This document shows positions 11,929 through 25,044 of a stretch of 64,000 bases of DNA, piece by piece. Made by a program: the position numbers and the translations under genes. Source of the stretch: Mimachlamys varia. Taxonomy: Eukaryota > Mollusca > Bivalvia > Pectinida > Pectinidae. The stretch is taken from assembly GCA_947623455.1 (NCBI GenBank), contig OX392536.1, forward strand, positions 37,081,465 through 37,145,464, in the 5' to 3' direction. How positions within the stretch are numbered: position 1 is the stretch's first letter; every line of letters starts with the position of its first letter. The notes under the pieces are model-generated. The model did not search any database. It saw only the letters and a list, made by a program, of their open reading frames with translations, and was not told where the DNA came from.

Positions 11929-13950
11929 CGCGTTAAAGATGCATGGTAGCAAAGCAAACAGAGACAAATAGGTGTTTTTCGATATTTTGCATGTAATTCA
12001 AAAATGTAAGATACATGTATATATAATTCAATTTATAAAATAAATTCAATGTTTCGATTTTAAAATAGCCAACTAAACACCCATTGTTAATGAATACGAT
12101 TTTGATTTGTGATCCATGTCATTAATCATGAAACAGGTTATACATGTACAATGTTTACACGTGTAATATACAACGTACATGTCTCCATAACACTAACATA
12201 GCTGCTTCAGAGAGTCGTTTAATCCTCTCTTTTTCATGAGTTCTATTACTAAAGTTCGATTGTGTTATCCTTTCAACTCAGCTAATTCATGTATATACTT
12301 CGCTCACTTTAAGTACACTTACTTTTGAGCACATGGCTAAACACATTGTGTCAATCAGAAACTCCACATAGAAAACAATACAGCTTGATATGACAGACCT
12401 ATATGATGACAACTGCATGAAGCAATTTTAGGAGGTAATCAGAACGCCAAAAACGTTTTAATCTTTTTGAAACTTCCAACAATTTGAACAACTTCTTATT
12501 AAGGAAAAAAAGGAAAACGCCGTATTATATTGATGATTATGGTGTTTCAATAGTACATCGAATGGCCATGCATATATAAACTGTTTTTATTTTAGTGACA
12601 TAGACATCTTTAACAGAAAGAACTACATTCGGCAAGTGTTGATTCCGTCTTTCACACATTAAAGTATTAAAGAACCCTGTTCTAGGCAAACGCTGCCAAT
12701 ACAGTTACACTGCACTTGCATTTGTATTCCCTAGCTTTGTGTTCCATATCACCGATGGACGACTGGGCCAGTATGAATGAGTGAGAGGATAATGATACGT
12801 AGAACATGGTTCAGTTCCCGGTCAAGCCGCAATGCTGTTATATATTTTCCTCGTTTTTGTTACATCTATATATCGTGACGTTTTTTACATCATAAAAATA
12901 TTTTCTGAAGGTTGATCCACAGGAATTCGCCAGATATGTCTATACTATACGTACCTTCTGTATGTTTTCCGTATCAATCATTATAGCACATGTGTATTAC
13001 AGACTTTTGAAATGGGCCCCTGTGAAACAGACGATATTATTAATAAATTGTATAAATGATTAAATTGTTTGTCTTTGCCATGAATGGCCGAACCCTCCGA
13101 GGTTGGGGCAACGATTTTCCGTGTCAACTCATGTGCAGTTTGCATCATGTTGTAAACCTTGGTCCTTTTGTTTCTATTGTACAAATGATTTTTATTTAAA
13201 ATGTCCCGTTAGCAATGAAATTGCCAAGTATCGTCATGAAGTTATTCTCAGCAGCCGTCGTGTTTGTTTACGTTGGATAGTGTGTGACATGATGCATGAC
13301 AGTTAAATCCGATCAACGACACAGCCCTCACAAAGACCACATTGTGACAATACCAAGCAAATGTAGATATGAGCGTATACTTACATAACAGGGAGCAAAC
13401 ATCTGATATAAAATATTGGCATGTCATTTGACCAAATATTATTATGTCGTGTTTCCCTTTCTGTGATGGTAACTTCCTGATTGGCAAGTTTAGTTTTGGT
13501 ATTCAAGAGATTGATTTATTTCCGTAACGGAAACTGGCTGCTGACGGGTAAGTTTACATCAACAAGCTTCGAAAATGCCGATTAATGTCATCTATGTGCA
13601 CATTCTAAGGTTGCCATCATGTCGGTATTTCTTTCTGTCTCCTAAATACACGCGCACTTCACGTGCAAGATTAACATGTCGGGTGTCGTCGAAAACCAAC
13701 ACACAGTACATGTACGACGCTTACATTTGACTTTAAAGTAGTCTTATTACCCTTAAAGTTTCCTCATTATCGATGAATAATTAAATCTTGTTTGAAACAA
13801 GCATTTGTATTGGCTTAACAATTTATGTTATTCGCCCATAGCGTTAAAATGACGTCACCGTGTATAACGTCGCTTATGATTGACTTATGCAGCAGCGTAA
13901 TAATTTAAGATATAAGAGTCCATCAATAAAGTGATTTTTTGCAGTGCATA
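11929..13950. other. intronic sequence without recognised features
   Basis: AT-rich. A GGTTCAGTTCCCGGTCAAGCC at about 12810-12830 resembles the B-box end of the SINE at 48405 and may be a decayed SINE head, but the rest is not convincing. Confidence 0.4.
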
Positions 13951-13953
13951 GAT

Positions 13954-14112
13954 TAAATTATAAGGATTTATTTTTTTATGTTACATTTGCATGGGGTTAT
14001 AACACAAAAACGGAGTGTACCCTCATCATTAACAGCTTCGCTTAGAGTACACACCTTTTTTTGTGTTATACCTCATAACATAAAAAAATGATTCAAGTTA
14101 ATCCTTAAATTA
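13954..14112. mobile_element. foldback element (hairpin MITE)
   Basis: The left arm (13954-14020) carries AAGGATTTATTTTTTTATGTTA...GTTATAACACAAAAACGG.GTGTAC. The right arm (14047-14112) carries the mirror-image GTACACACC, TTTTTTGTGTTATACCTCATAACATAAAAAAAT and TTAATCCTTAAATTA. Arms are about 65 bp with modest divergence and a 26-nt loop. Confidence 0.75.
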
Positions 14113-14299
14113 CTCTTTTGCTTATAGTCTGACCCAATTGTTTTGATTTTAAACTCCTTTGCTCCTTAAATTATTTTAGCTAATAATCCTAGATGTGACG
14201 TCGGACCATATAAACCAGAACACAACTGCATTGTATTGTTCATGTCAAATATCCCATTTTATGCTTATAGAACAGCAAGACGAATCAAGCCATATTATT

Positions 14300-14755
14300 A
14301 CATGTCTCTCACAACATCCCTGCTTCTCCATACTATGGTGTTTACATATCTCAGTTGATTCGATATTGTAGGGCTTGTTCTGTATATCAACATTTTCGTG
14401 ATTAGTGTCGTCCGCTGACGAACAAACGCACGGCACGGGGATTCTAGAAAAAAGGTTGATACATATGAAGATGGGCGTTTGTGAGTATGCTCATTAGTGT
14501 GCCTGATTGATAAATATGCCTCAGTTCTCGTTTTGAGGCCATGCTATTTATTTTGATCTAACCTTGATATACATTGCGGGTGTTGTTCTCGATGAAGTAG
14601 AAGACGCTTACTTTTCCGGCGCACCTTCCAGGTGTCTCGGTGTACATGGAAATCTTCCGTTGTATTTTGCTCCTGGTTTAATCGATTTTGAGTTCTTGTT
14701 ATAGTTTGTTGACAGTTTGTTATTTTCTTAGTATTTTTTTCTTCTCCACTACTAA
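14300..14755 (+). mobile_element. retroelement family A, copy 3 (decayed RT C-terminus and 3' end)
   Basis: The sense strand opens in the coding block for ASPYYGVY.SQL.RY and passes through GACGAACAAACGCACGGCAC, TGAAGATGGGCG and GGTGTTGTTCTCGATGAAG. It ends at the shared 3' region TAATCGATTTTGAGTTC...TGTTGACAGTTT. Confidence 0.85.
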
Positions 14756-15104
14756 ATGTGGGAACATTCAGCTTTTAAAGTTTGTGGTATTCTTTCATTA
14801 TATCATATCAGAATGGCAATGCTAGAAATAATATATAAATCAGTTATACTTAGCTGGCCTATCTTTTCTATCGCGACATCATCTACGCCGTTCATGGCAT
14901 TGTGAGATCGTGAGAAGAATAGTGGATATCGTAACGTAGGTTCATATCAGGCCGTGCATGGCATGGGCGGAGTTCAGAATGTAAGCTAAATACGAATGTG
15001 AAAACAAGCATTGGTGATCCCCTGTCCGTTGTTATGACAGCTGCGTGCACTTGCCATTTAAACCTAAATCATATCAGTTTGATGGCTTTTTACATATATT
15101 TTAG

Positions 15105-15260
15105 GATTGACCTATATTTTGAGGGCGTATTGACGCAATCGCCAACGAACATAGTAAATTCTATATTGGAAGCGGGTTGCTATGATGCTATTACGGTCGC
15201 CATGGTTGCTATGATAGTAAATACAATCGCAATTGTTGCTATGATAACTGCAAGCAAGTA
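15105..15260. repeat. short repeats with GGTTGCTATGAT motif
   Basis: GGTTGCTATGATG, GGTTGCTATGATAGTA and TGTTGCTATGATAACT occur within 75 bp, between CGCAATCGCCAACGAACATAG and AACTGCAAG. This is probably a fragment of a dispersed repeat also seen at 6839 and 32395. Confidence 0.45.
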
Positions 15261-15414
15261 TAGCTTGTATAACTACCCTTAAATATAACATGTGCACGTT
15301 TTGCAGGCCATAATTATGTATGAGGTAGAAGTTCAACCAAACAACGTAGACTGTAAAAAGGAGGCAAATGGAATTAAAATGAAAAATTCCCAGCTGTAAA
15401 AAAAACCGAATTTT

Positions 15415-15870
15415 ACATCGGTACAACTAGGGAACATATACATGGAGAATACATGTAAGGCCAGGTTTTCCAGAAGAGTAAGCATCTTCTGCTTCACCGT
15501 GGATACCCGATTGGAATCCGCACCATGTTAAGACTCCATTTCGAGAAATCTGGTAATGACAACGATACCACAATACATGCGATATCATTATATAAAACTC
15601 ATCATTATATTACAGTGATAGGTATAGCACATGTCCCTTAAACCTCTCCATCGTCTTCATTTACCCACAAACGTAGAAACCTATATAATACTTAATTATG
15701 TGATGTATGTTATTTTCAATTTCTGAAGTTGTGGATACCGGAACAAACCCTCAACTATCAACCACATGTTGACATCTGAACATAGATAGGGAAAAGGGCA
15801 GGATGTAGCCATCAAGAAAAGGAAAGTTGACGGTATAATAGTCGAAATTATCCCGTTAATCTAAGTGCAT
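15415..15870 (-). mobile_element. retroelement family A, copy 4 (strongly decayed)
   Basis: Shares TACATGGAGA, AGAGTAAGCATCTTCTGCTTCA and ATCAAGAAAAGGAAAGTTGACGG with the family, in order. Large parts between are diverged or missing. Confidence 0.55.
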
Positions 15871-16334
15871 ATAAGAAGTAATATGTCCCTGTCGGTCATG
15901 CTGATATAAAAGTTTGGTTTTCTTATATTATTTGTTATTTCCGTTTAACAGCTAAGGTCCTTTAAGGACAGTGTTATGGGCGGTATTTTTCAGCATTGAG
16001 AACTACATGTTACAGCATTCTTCGAAGTACGCTGATAACATTTTAGAGGGTCAGGTAAGAATGTCTTTAACCATCCATCAAAGGGTCATATACACGGGAA
16101 GCCTAACAGACCAATTATATCGATCAGTACTTAGTATGCATTATATCTAATCGTGAATCTTACTTTTGGCATGTAATTTGCTAAGTTGGTTTCTGATTTT
16201 GCGAATACATGCGGAAACAACATGTTTCCAGTAGAAACAGCTGAGTTCATGAAGATCATATGTTGCACAGTACAACCATTCTGTTATGTGTATGTGCTAA
16301 GTACTCGTCAAAGTGATGTTCAATAATTACCCAT

Positions 16335-16856
16335 GATACATTAATAATAATAATAATAATATACAACATTTGATATAGCGCCCTATCAAGCTAACATAAG
16401 CCACTCTAACGCGCTTTACAGTACATAGATAAACAATTATCATACAATCAATACAATTAACACATACAATTCTATCATATACAATTCTGAGGATTTCGCA
16501 GGAGCTGCCTTATCAGACGCTTATTACTTGTCCTATACCACCTGACTAATACCTCCATATGTGTGTGTATGTATGTGTGTGTGCTGGAGATGGATGGTGT
16601 TCTGTTTGTAGTGGGACCGTGTTTCCAACGGCATCTTTTAGAGTGCCACCTCACTTGAATGCTACAGCACAGATACTGCAACACTCACCCAAGACCATTT
16701 TATACTCCACCTGGGTTGGAGTTGTGTGGGCAGGAGAAAAACACTTTCTCTGAATGTTCCACGCGTATGACGATTACGGGGATCGAACCCCGGTCGCCAG
16801 CATGGAAGGCCGGAGTGTTAACCACTCGACCAATCCGCCAAAATTCCAATAATTGA
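16335..16856 (-). mobile_element. tRNA-derived SINE, full-length-like
   Basis: On the minus strand a tRNA-like head (16856-16770) has an A-box-like TGGTCGAGTGG and a B-box GGTTCGATCCC. An unrelated body follows, then a tail with AAAGCGCGTTAGAG, GGGCGCTATATCAAATG and an (ATT)n microsatellite at 16340-16360. The T-stem does not pair properly and flanking tRNA features are missing, so this is a SINE head rather than a tRNA gene. The body is shared with 35965-36105. Confidence 0.75.
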
Positions 16857-16870
16857 TGAATATACTTAAC

Positions 16871-16994
16871 GTTAGTTAAATTGTTCTAGAGTAGTGGTAA
16901 ATAGGCTTGCTTAAAATACATCACTGGGGACTTCAAGTTAGTTAAATTGTTCTAGAGAAGTGATTAATAGCCTTGCTTAAAATACATCACTGGA
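16871..16994. repeat. two-copy tandem duplication, 66-bp unit
   Basis: GTTAGTTAAATTGTTCTAGA starts both copies at 16871 and 16937; each runs to AAAATACATCACTGG. Few differences separate them. Confidence 0.9.
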
Positions 16995-18199
16995 CGTGCT
17001 ATTTTATAGGCTTGAGCTCTCCTTGAATGGGATTCATATAATGCTATTGTTCCTTTGATATCTATGTAACGTTTTGTGTATTTTTTAAATCTTAAATTGA
17101 TATGATATTCATTATTCTTATAATTTGAAATATATAATAGTCTTTTCGATAAGGCATAATTAATGTTTATATGCTTTTAATGACCATCATAATACATTAT
17201 ATTAATGGGAAAGTAGTGTATTAAGTACAAAAAAATAAGTAGAGGATAAAAATATTTTTTTAAAAAGTGTACAATATTTCAGCGATTTGAAAGATAATTG
17301 ATTTTTAATCTTCATCGAAGTTCCAGACAAGGTAACCATCAACGTCTCAAAATTATTTCTTTAGGGAGGTAATTATTTTTTGTTTGCCCTAATGCGAGTT
17401 TTAGACTGAATAGACGATAATTGGATAGCTTTGCTGATTGCTATGGGTCATGATACAAGCGTCGCTGATATGTCGAAAATCTCATTTCAGACAATCTTAT
17501 GTAACTTTTAAAATCAAAATAGGATACTTTTTGATTCACTTAAAGCCACGGGAGTTATAAAACCGATTTTCGAATCGAGGTGCATACTCGGTGATTCGAT
17601 CTCATTTTCTGTAATGTAAGTAAACTGTAGAAGTACGAGACATTCTCTATGTTCCACCGAGGCTAATAATACTGGATAGTAGTAATTATTGGGTTCTATT
17701 TTCGTTTCAATTTTGCTAACATACATTCCGTGCTCGTTAAAATTTGATTTAGTTACAGCTAAACTCTAATTAAGCATCACATGATATTGAAAAAACAATT
17801 CAATGTAGTAATAAAAAATGACAAAACATCTTCGCAAATTATTTATCTCAAATCATTTTACGTATACTTTGTGAAATTCTTTTGTTGCTTCACTTCAGTT
17901 CAAACCTAATTAATATTTTTTTCCATTCAATTCATTCATTTAATTTTCAACCATGCCGATTTAAACAACTTTGGTGGGGTTTTTGTACCCAAGAAAATAA
18001 TAAATAATGCATAATTTGAAGCAGTAACATGACCCGTTTACTATCTCTGCGATATACTCTTAAATTGCATCTTTGCATTAAATGAATGGGAAGTTGATAA
18101 CTTTGAATGCCACATGTGGTGGTAAGATCCCTTATCCGTACATGTACGAAACGTTTTATGAGTAAATTCCTCGTTGTTTTGGTGCATGCATTTTAATTA
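16995..18199. other. AT-rich intronic sequence
   Basis: No gene or repeat recognised. Confidence 0.45.
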
Positions 18200-18246
18200 G
18201 GGCCCCGTATCGGAGATACGGGTGCCCTATAGTAATCACTCTGTCT

Positions 18247-18277
<31 letters not shown>

Positions 18278-18777
18278 CGTCTGTCCACAAATTTTGTTTT
18301 TACATAATAACTTTGGTATTCATTGCCAGATTTGCATGAAACTTGGTCAACATGTTCAATAAACAAATATAAAACACAAGGTTGAATGCTAAGGTCACTG
18401 GGTCAAAGGTCAAGGTCATATGAGGGTAGAATTCAAGTCATACTGTATCGGCGATATCCGATACGGGTGAATACCAGATTTGCATGAAACTTGGTCAACA
18501 TGTTCAATAAACAAATATAAAACACAAGGTTGAATGCTAAGGTCAATGGGTCAAAGGTCAAAGTCATATTAGGGTAGAATTCAAGTCATACTGTATCGGC
18601 GATATCCGATACGGGTGATGTGAAATAGTTGACAGTTTCTTTGCTGAATGATGAAATGAGACAATGTGTCCTAGCCAGTGTCAATTTTGATGATTTGAGA
18701 AATGACATTTTTTTGCGGGAGGGAGTAGGTTGGCGTGTGGGCATGTGGGGGATATCTACAGCCGCAATACGGGGCCC
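18200..18777. mobile_element. inverted-repeat transposon with internal duplication
   Basis: Bounded by GGGCCCCGTAT (18200) and its reverse complement ATACGGGGCCC (ending 18777). Inside are a (CTGT/CCGT)n microsatellite at 18240-18285 and two tandem copies of a unit of about 147 bp (from about 18326 and 18473), each ending GTATCGGCGATATCCGATAC. The sub-terminal CGGAGATACGGGTGCCC echoes the unit end. No transposase is present, so it is non-autonomous. A 125-codon minus frame overlapping it is not a gene. Confidence 0.8.
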
Positions 18778-19430
18778 TTCCTGACCTGTCAGTGTTCTAG
18801 TTCTATTTGCTTTTAACTCAATTTCTGTCGTATTATTTCTCGTAAGAACTTTATTTTTCGGCTTTTTCTGCGAAAGATTACCACTGATGACCGTTCTCTT
18901 CAAATAACGTATATCTGAGTACCAACGTAAACGTAAGGTTTGTTTGTTGCAATGATTGAACAATGAATTGTTTCAATCTCGCTTGTTGGCCCCGGTACTA
19001 GTCTGGAAAATAACGCAGGTAATTGAACAGGTGATTCAATACTTTTCATATTCAATCCTGGACGAACTTAGACTGCCTGTTGAAAGGTAGCGAGTGTGTT
19101 AGCATCAGCACGAATGCTGTTACCAAAGTAAATGATAACGTTAAGGTGTACTGGCCTTATGTTCTGTTTACACAAGCACAGAAAGAAATCCATTAGTTAC
19201 GTTAATTATTTAAAGGTATCCATACTTTTGACAGTGACAGCTTACTTTAACCGTTACCAATATGTACACATGACATACAATGTACAAGTATATGATAATC
19301 ATGACGACATCAAATCCCGACAATGAACTTTCTATTTCTTTACGGTAGCATCCCTTTACGATATCGGAAGTGAACTACTCTACCGACCACGTTGGCGATT
19401 ACATTAACTATCTATGAAAATCAGGTTGAT
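18778..19430. other. intronic sequence without recognised features
   Basis: Nothing supported seen. Confidence 0.4.
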
Positions 19431-20695
19431 CATGTACCTTAACGACGACTAGGGTGATTTCCTACCCAATTAAAGACTTAAGGGGTATTCTACTCCATTG
19501 ACGATTTAGCCTAGGTGGTAACAGTATTGATATATAGGCAGTGGTCTACTTTATAAACGACCTAGGTTGTGGCCTCCTTCATAGACAATGCAGGTGGCAA
19601 CCTACTTTATATACGACCTAGCCATATATAAGCAATAATCTACTTTACAGACGTCTTAGGTGGTGTCATACTCCATTGACGTCTTATGCGGTTACCTCAT
19701 ATATTGACGATTTAGCCTATGACCTTCTCCTTTGACGACCTTTATAGGTGGTGGCCTACTCTATCGACGTATGTGGTGACTTACTTTATATACGACTTAG
19801 GTGAATACCTCCTCCTTTGACGAGTTTGATAGTGACCTACTCTGTTGTCGTCTAGGCTATGACCTTCTCTATTGACAACCTAGATGGTGACCTTCTCTAT
19901 TGACAACCTAGATCGTGACCTTCTCTATTGACAACCTAGATGGTGACCTACTCCATTTAGAACCTAGATGGTGACCTAATCTATTGACAACTTAGATGGT
20001 GACCTACTCCATTGAGAACCTAGATGGTGACCTAATCTATTGACAACCTAGATGGTGACCTAATCTATTGACAACCTAGATGGTGACCTTCTCTATTGAC
20101 AACCTAGATGGTGACCTAATCTATTGACAACCTAGATGGTGACCTTCTCTATTGACAAACTAGATGGTGACCTACTCCATTGAGAACCTAGATGGTGACC
20201 TAATCTATTGACAACCTAGATGGTGACATTCTGTATTGACAACCTAGATGGTGACATTCTCTATTGACAACCTAGATGGTGACCTATCCATTGAGAACCT
20301 AAATGGTGACCTAATCTATTGCAGCTTAGATGGTGACCTACTCCATTGAGAACCTAGATGGTGACCTAATCTATTGACAACCTAGATGGTGACCTAATCT
20401 ATTGACAACCTAGATGGTGACCTTCTCTATTGACAACCTAGATGGTGACCTACTCCATTGAGAACCTAGATGGTGACCTAATCTATTGACAACCTAGATG
20501 GTGACCTACTCTATTGACAACCTAGGTGTTACGTACTCTATTGACAACCTAAATGTGACCTACTCTATTGACAACCTAGATGGTTACCTACACTATTGAC
20601 AACCTAGATGTTACGTACTCTATTGACAACCTAAATGTGACCTACTCTATTGACAACCTAGATGGTGACCTACACTATTGACAACCTACAATGTC
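19430..20695. repeat. 28-bp minisatellite with degenerate flank
   Basis: From about 19840 the unit GACAACCTAGATGGTGACC plus YTMCTCTATT (28 bp) repeats roughly 30 times with two main variants (TTCTCTATTGACAA and TACTCCATTGAGAA). The block from 19430 to 19840 has the same CTACTxxATTGACGAxxTAG phrase, more diverged and longer in period, and looks like the ancestral or decaying edge of the array. Confidence 0.95.
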
Positions 20696-21207
20696 AACTT
20701 AAAGGACCATATCGACCTGAGCTTTGTAACTTATCTTATGTATAGTAACCTATATACAATACTTATAAGTTAACCTACTCTATTTAAAGTGAAAGTGATT
20801 GCATATGTATTGGTTTTGCGCTCACATGTTGACCCGGACTGTTTAACTTTTACGAGGCGACCTACTTCATTAAGAAATACTTATTTCCTCTTTTAATCAG
20901 TATACATGTTTACAGCACACGTCTTTTACTCGTAAACTGAGGTAGGATACGTCGTTGTCACCAATAAATATCCTCCCGAGTAACATTAGAACAGTAAAAA
21001 CTGGATTAGCCATCAAACACGTGGGCTGTTTTAATGCGTTGTTATGTGTCTTAAACAAATAATTATCAAATGTTCTGGAGGAGAGCGTGTTTAAAACATA
21101 TATGGCTACATCAAAACCGGATCATTCTTTAACCGTTTTCAATGACGTTATTATTACATGATCGCAAATGCATATAAATCAACCGAACTTTTGTCATGAT
21201 TTTAACT

Positions 21208-21595
21208 TAAAGGCCCAATATACGTAACGTGAGGGAAATTTTCGTGATTCTGAACAATTCTGAAAAAAATCCAGCTGATAACCATGCAAAAATAAGCCTA
21301 AAACCAAGTAAACATGAGCGGTACCTAACAAGAAACTCTTGGCAAAAAATCCAAAGAATTGAAAATAACTCAGGAGGGGCCCACTTCAACAACAAACCGA
21401 AGGTAGAAGACGGTTCGAAGTGACGCGTGTTTACAAATAGCGTGTTTCAAATGCTGCTGTACCGGTAACCGCGAAAGAATTCATCTTGAATATTGCTGAT
21501 AACAGTTAATCTTAACTAAATCTATGTATATAATAAGTTATTAGGCTTGATTTTCGTTTCAAGTTTTGCCGAAAGTTACGTATATTGGGCCTTTA
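21208..21595. mobile_element. TIR MITE family B, copy 1 (388 bp)
   Basis: Terminal inverted repeats TAAAGGCCCAATATACGTAA and TTACGTATATTGGGCCTTTA. Flanks are TTAA/TTTAAA-like, so the target could be TTAA or TA. The interior matches copies at 24663 and 61454 in reverse orientation (AAACTTGAAGCGAAAATCAAGCC and the AAGTGGGxCCC block). Confidence 0.9.
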
Positions 21596-22709
21596 AACTA
21601 TCTGTTTAGTTGTTGTGTATGTTACACGTTAGCAATTTACTTTAAAAAAACAATTCATTTTGTACTTCTACTAAAATATGTTGACACAAAAATACCTACA
21701 ACAGTGATTGCAAAACTTACGATCATAACCTTCGGAAACCAATTTACAATTGTAAGTAAAGTTGGCACTATTGATTACGTTAATACAAAATGTTGATAAA
21801 AAAATCATGTGAAGAGGAATACTGTAGGTATTTTGAATCTTATCAGCAGATTTTACGATCTATCACAAGATTATAAAGCATTACTCTAAAATTAAATATT
21901 TTCGCCCGTTGAATTTTTGGCTTTGTCAGCCTCCGAACTGTTCACGGGGTGGACATTTTTGCGATGTCAGTCATGCTGTTAAGCACTGTGTACCTATGAT
22001 ACTATCAAACACTGCAGAGTTTGAGTAGTGCTAAATGTGGTCGCAGTTGGATATATTCTCGGCGATAATTTCAATCAAAACAAGCGATTTCAACACCGCA
22101 AACAATTCAGTTTACAGTACCATGCCTGTATAACTGCAAAGACTAATGTCAGGCTCCCAGGCACGTCCTGCGATAGGGCGAGGGACTTTCTTGTTGCTTC
22201 GAACTTGACTTCAATGGTGATATGTTCGATAGCTGGTTGTGTAGACAGATCATCAGCGATGTGTAAGCCATCAACTAACCAAATAAGGAGGTGGGCCACA
22301 GTATTTACATTGTTGCCTTAGGATATGCAATTAATTATTCAGAGCAAAACACGGGGGGAAAAGAACAAATTACATAAATGAAATAAAAACATAAAGAAAT
22401 ATGTGAATTGTTATTAATAAAGTAAATATAACGTTTTCTATAACTACATGTACAAGTCAGCAGTTTAAAATAAGTAAAGACAAAAACCTGTCCTTATTTG
22501 GTATAATATACAATGCCGGTACATGTGTTCTGTTGGCATACTATTTCCGAGATTTTGAATCCATGTTGGTATACCTGGCTATCGTAAGTGTATACATCGA
22601 AAACTTTTGATTCCAATAAATTGCGAATGTTAGTTAAAGTTTATATATAAATATCATTTGATCACCACTTCTTATCATATGAGCATCCGTAGATAATCTT
22701 CAATTCAAT
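21596..22709. other. intronic sequence without recognised features
   Basis: Only short open frames; nothing supported. Confidence 0.4.
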
Positions 22710-22711
22710 TC

Positions 22712-23200
22712 AAGCCCTAGAATTCGTTATTCTGGGGCCTGCTCTGAATATCGCGATTTTCGTGATAGATGTCGACTGCCGACGAACAAACTTATGGCAC
22801 AGGGATTCGAGAAATGTAGGTTGACGAAGACTATGGGCAAGTTTTATGGTCGTCATCTTGATATCATCGAGAAATATTCTGTATCTTTGTGTGATATGAA
22901 GATGGACGTTTTTGAGTTTGCTTGTTAGTGTGTTTACTTGTTGTACAATGACAATGATGACTCGGTTCTCATTTTGAGGATCAATGCTTACTTGGATGTG
23001 ACCAAGATTTACATGGCGGGTGTCGTCGATGAAGCAGAAGACGCTTACTCTTCCGGAACACCTGGTCTTATTCTCTTATGCTTTTAAGAGAGTCTCCATG
23101 TTAATATTTCGTTTGTTCCTATGTTGCCCCTACTTTAATCGATTTTGAGTTCGGATTATGGTTTTGTTGACGCTTTGGTATTCTCTGATTTTTTTTTTCA
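22712..23200 (+). mobile_element. retroelement family A, copy 5 (best 3' end)
   Basis: A well-preserved sense copy: GACGAACAAACTTATGGCAC, AAGTTTTATGGTCGTCATCT, TGTGATATGAAGATGGACG, GGCGGGTGTCGTCGATGAAG, and the terminal GTTTTGTTGACGCTTTGG, then TATTCTCTGA and a T9 run. The T run may be the 3' tail. Confidence 0.9.
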
Positions 23201-23409
23201 AACTACTTCAGTATCAGTATTTTAGTAAGGAACCAGTATTCTTATTTTAGCAATATTGCATACTGTTTATACTAATCATTACAAGTATAATAATGTATTG
23301 GAATATATCCTTACTTTTAGTATCAACATCTTACCTCGATATTATATTAAACTATGAATAACACGGGCATGCTACTACCAAGCTGTACAATAAACATGAC
23401 GATTTCGAT

Positions 23410-23645
23410 TTTCCAATCTTGAACTTTTAATTTCTTGATAGTAACAACACTGATTCGCCATCCTATAGTGTTTACAAGTCGCATTTGATTCTTTTTTCTT
23501 GGGTATGCTCTGAATATTGGGATTGTCGTGATATATGTCAGCTGGTGACGAACAAACTTACGGCACATGGATTCAAGTGATAAAGGTTGATGGAGATTAT
23601 AAGCAAGTTTTATGGTCGCCATCAAGGTATCATCTACTTTCTCAT
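23410..23645 (+). mobile_element. retroelement family A, copy 6 (internal part)
   Basis: Sense copy from the GAACTTTTAATTTCTTGATAG block through TATAGTGTTTACAAGTCGCA to AAGTTTTATGGTCGCCATC. The 3' part is missing. Confidence 0.8.
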
Positions 23646-24662
23646 GGCTTAATCTACTGGCTATGGCTACTGACTATTTACCTCCGAATAGCGATGCTGG
23701 TCAAGGTGAGTCTGCTTGCTTCAATAAGACAGATATCTGGAATAGCGCTAGCTTGCTATCAGGTCATTGTTAGTTACCAAACGTTGTTGCGAACTTCTCG
23801 GACAATAGGCATCGTGTTTGGCTGATAATAAGATATCACAATTCCTATACAATTTCTAGTATGATGCATAAAAAACCTGACCATGCTTGTTCACAAAATC
23901 ACATGGTCTAGGTACTTATTTTGTATCTGGTATTGTTGTAGTCGTTTATATGATATCACTGATCACAACACCTACGTGTTCGAACATTAATAATGAAAAG
24001 GGTGTAAAATATTAATTCATTTCCAGTTTCTATTTCCATACAGCTGTATATAAACTGATGCTAATCAGTATTAATCTTGGTTTATGTACATACCCTATGC
24101 TATGACAAAGATAGCCATTTAAAACCTATACATTTACCTGAAGCATTACATTTTTTGTACAGGGCCCATTTGTTGAAAAGGAAATTACAATGTAGCTTAA
24201 TCAGTGTTCAACGAAAATTTCAAATCTATTTGTTATCTTTGAGACACTACCCTTGAGCTAGTCACAACTCATCGGATATCAGCTATTAAGTAGAGCTAAT
24301 TTACATGTAAGATTGTGATAGTGTATCATGTATATTGACAAACTTATTAAGGTTGACAATGTCGTTAAACTGTGATTAAGATATTCATCTTTTGAACAAT
24401 TTGGGGATATGTGCTAATGCAACGGGTAATAAATTAATTATTAGACAATTGGAGTCAGAAAAACGGAAATGCCTTAAACAAACATTTCAACGTCGCTTAG
24501 CACTTGTGTTTGGAACTATTTGCTGCTCCGTCGTCAACCGTCATACAACAATACAAAATATTCTACGAAGACAAAACAAGCGACCATGAAACGTGTGCAT
24601 AGTCTTCCTCACCCTGTTTCCTTGGAAGTAAGGTTGGGTTGTGTTTTGTTTATGATCATATT
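23646..24662. other. intronic sequence without recognised features
   Basis: AT-rich; nothing supported. Confidence 0.4.
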
Positions 24663-25042
24663 TAAAGGCCCAATATACGTAACTTTCGGCAAAACTTGAA
24701 GCAAAAATCAAGCCTAATAACTTATTATATTCATAGATTTAGTTAAGATCAACAATATTCAAGAAGATTTCTGACGCGGTTATCGGTTAAGCAGCAGTTG
24801 AAACTCGGTATCTGTAAACACGCGCCCGATTTGGACTGTCTTCTACCTTGGGCTTGCTGTTGAAGTGGGTCCCAACTGTATTAATTTCAGTTCTTTGGAT
24901 TTTTCTGTCAAAAGTTTCTTGTTAATAACCGCTCAGGTTTACTTCGTTTCAGACTCATTTTTGCATGGTTATCAACTGGATTTTTTTCAGAATTTTTCAG
25001 AATCCCGAAAAAATTCCTCAAGTAACGTAAATTGGGCCTTTA
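24663..25042. mobile_element. TIR MITE family B, copy 2 (380 bp)
   Basis: Begins TAAAGGCCCAATATACGTAA and ends ACGTAAATTGGGCCTTTA. The interior matches copies 1 and 3. It abuts the 3' end of the LINE at 25045. Confidence 0.9.
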
Positions 25043-25044
25043 GT

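Noticed and set aside
12758..12835. SINE head
   Set aside because: Only the last 20 bases resemble the 48400 SINE; the A box and fold are not evident.
16770..16856. tRNA gene (Gly-TCC-like) on the minus strand
   Set aside because: The B box is good, but the T stem fails to pair and the sequence continues into a SINE body and (ATT)n tail.
18586..18963. 125-codon minus-strand frame
   Set aside because: Crosses the end of the 18200 transposon into unrelated sequence.
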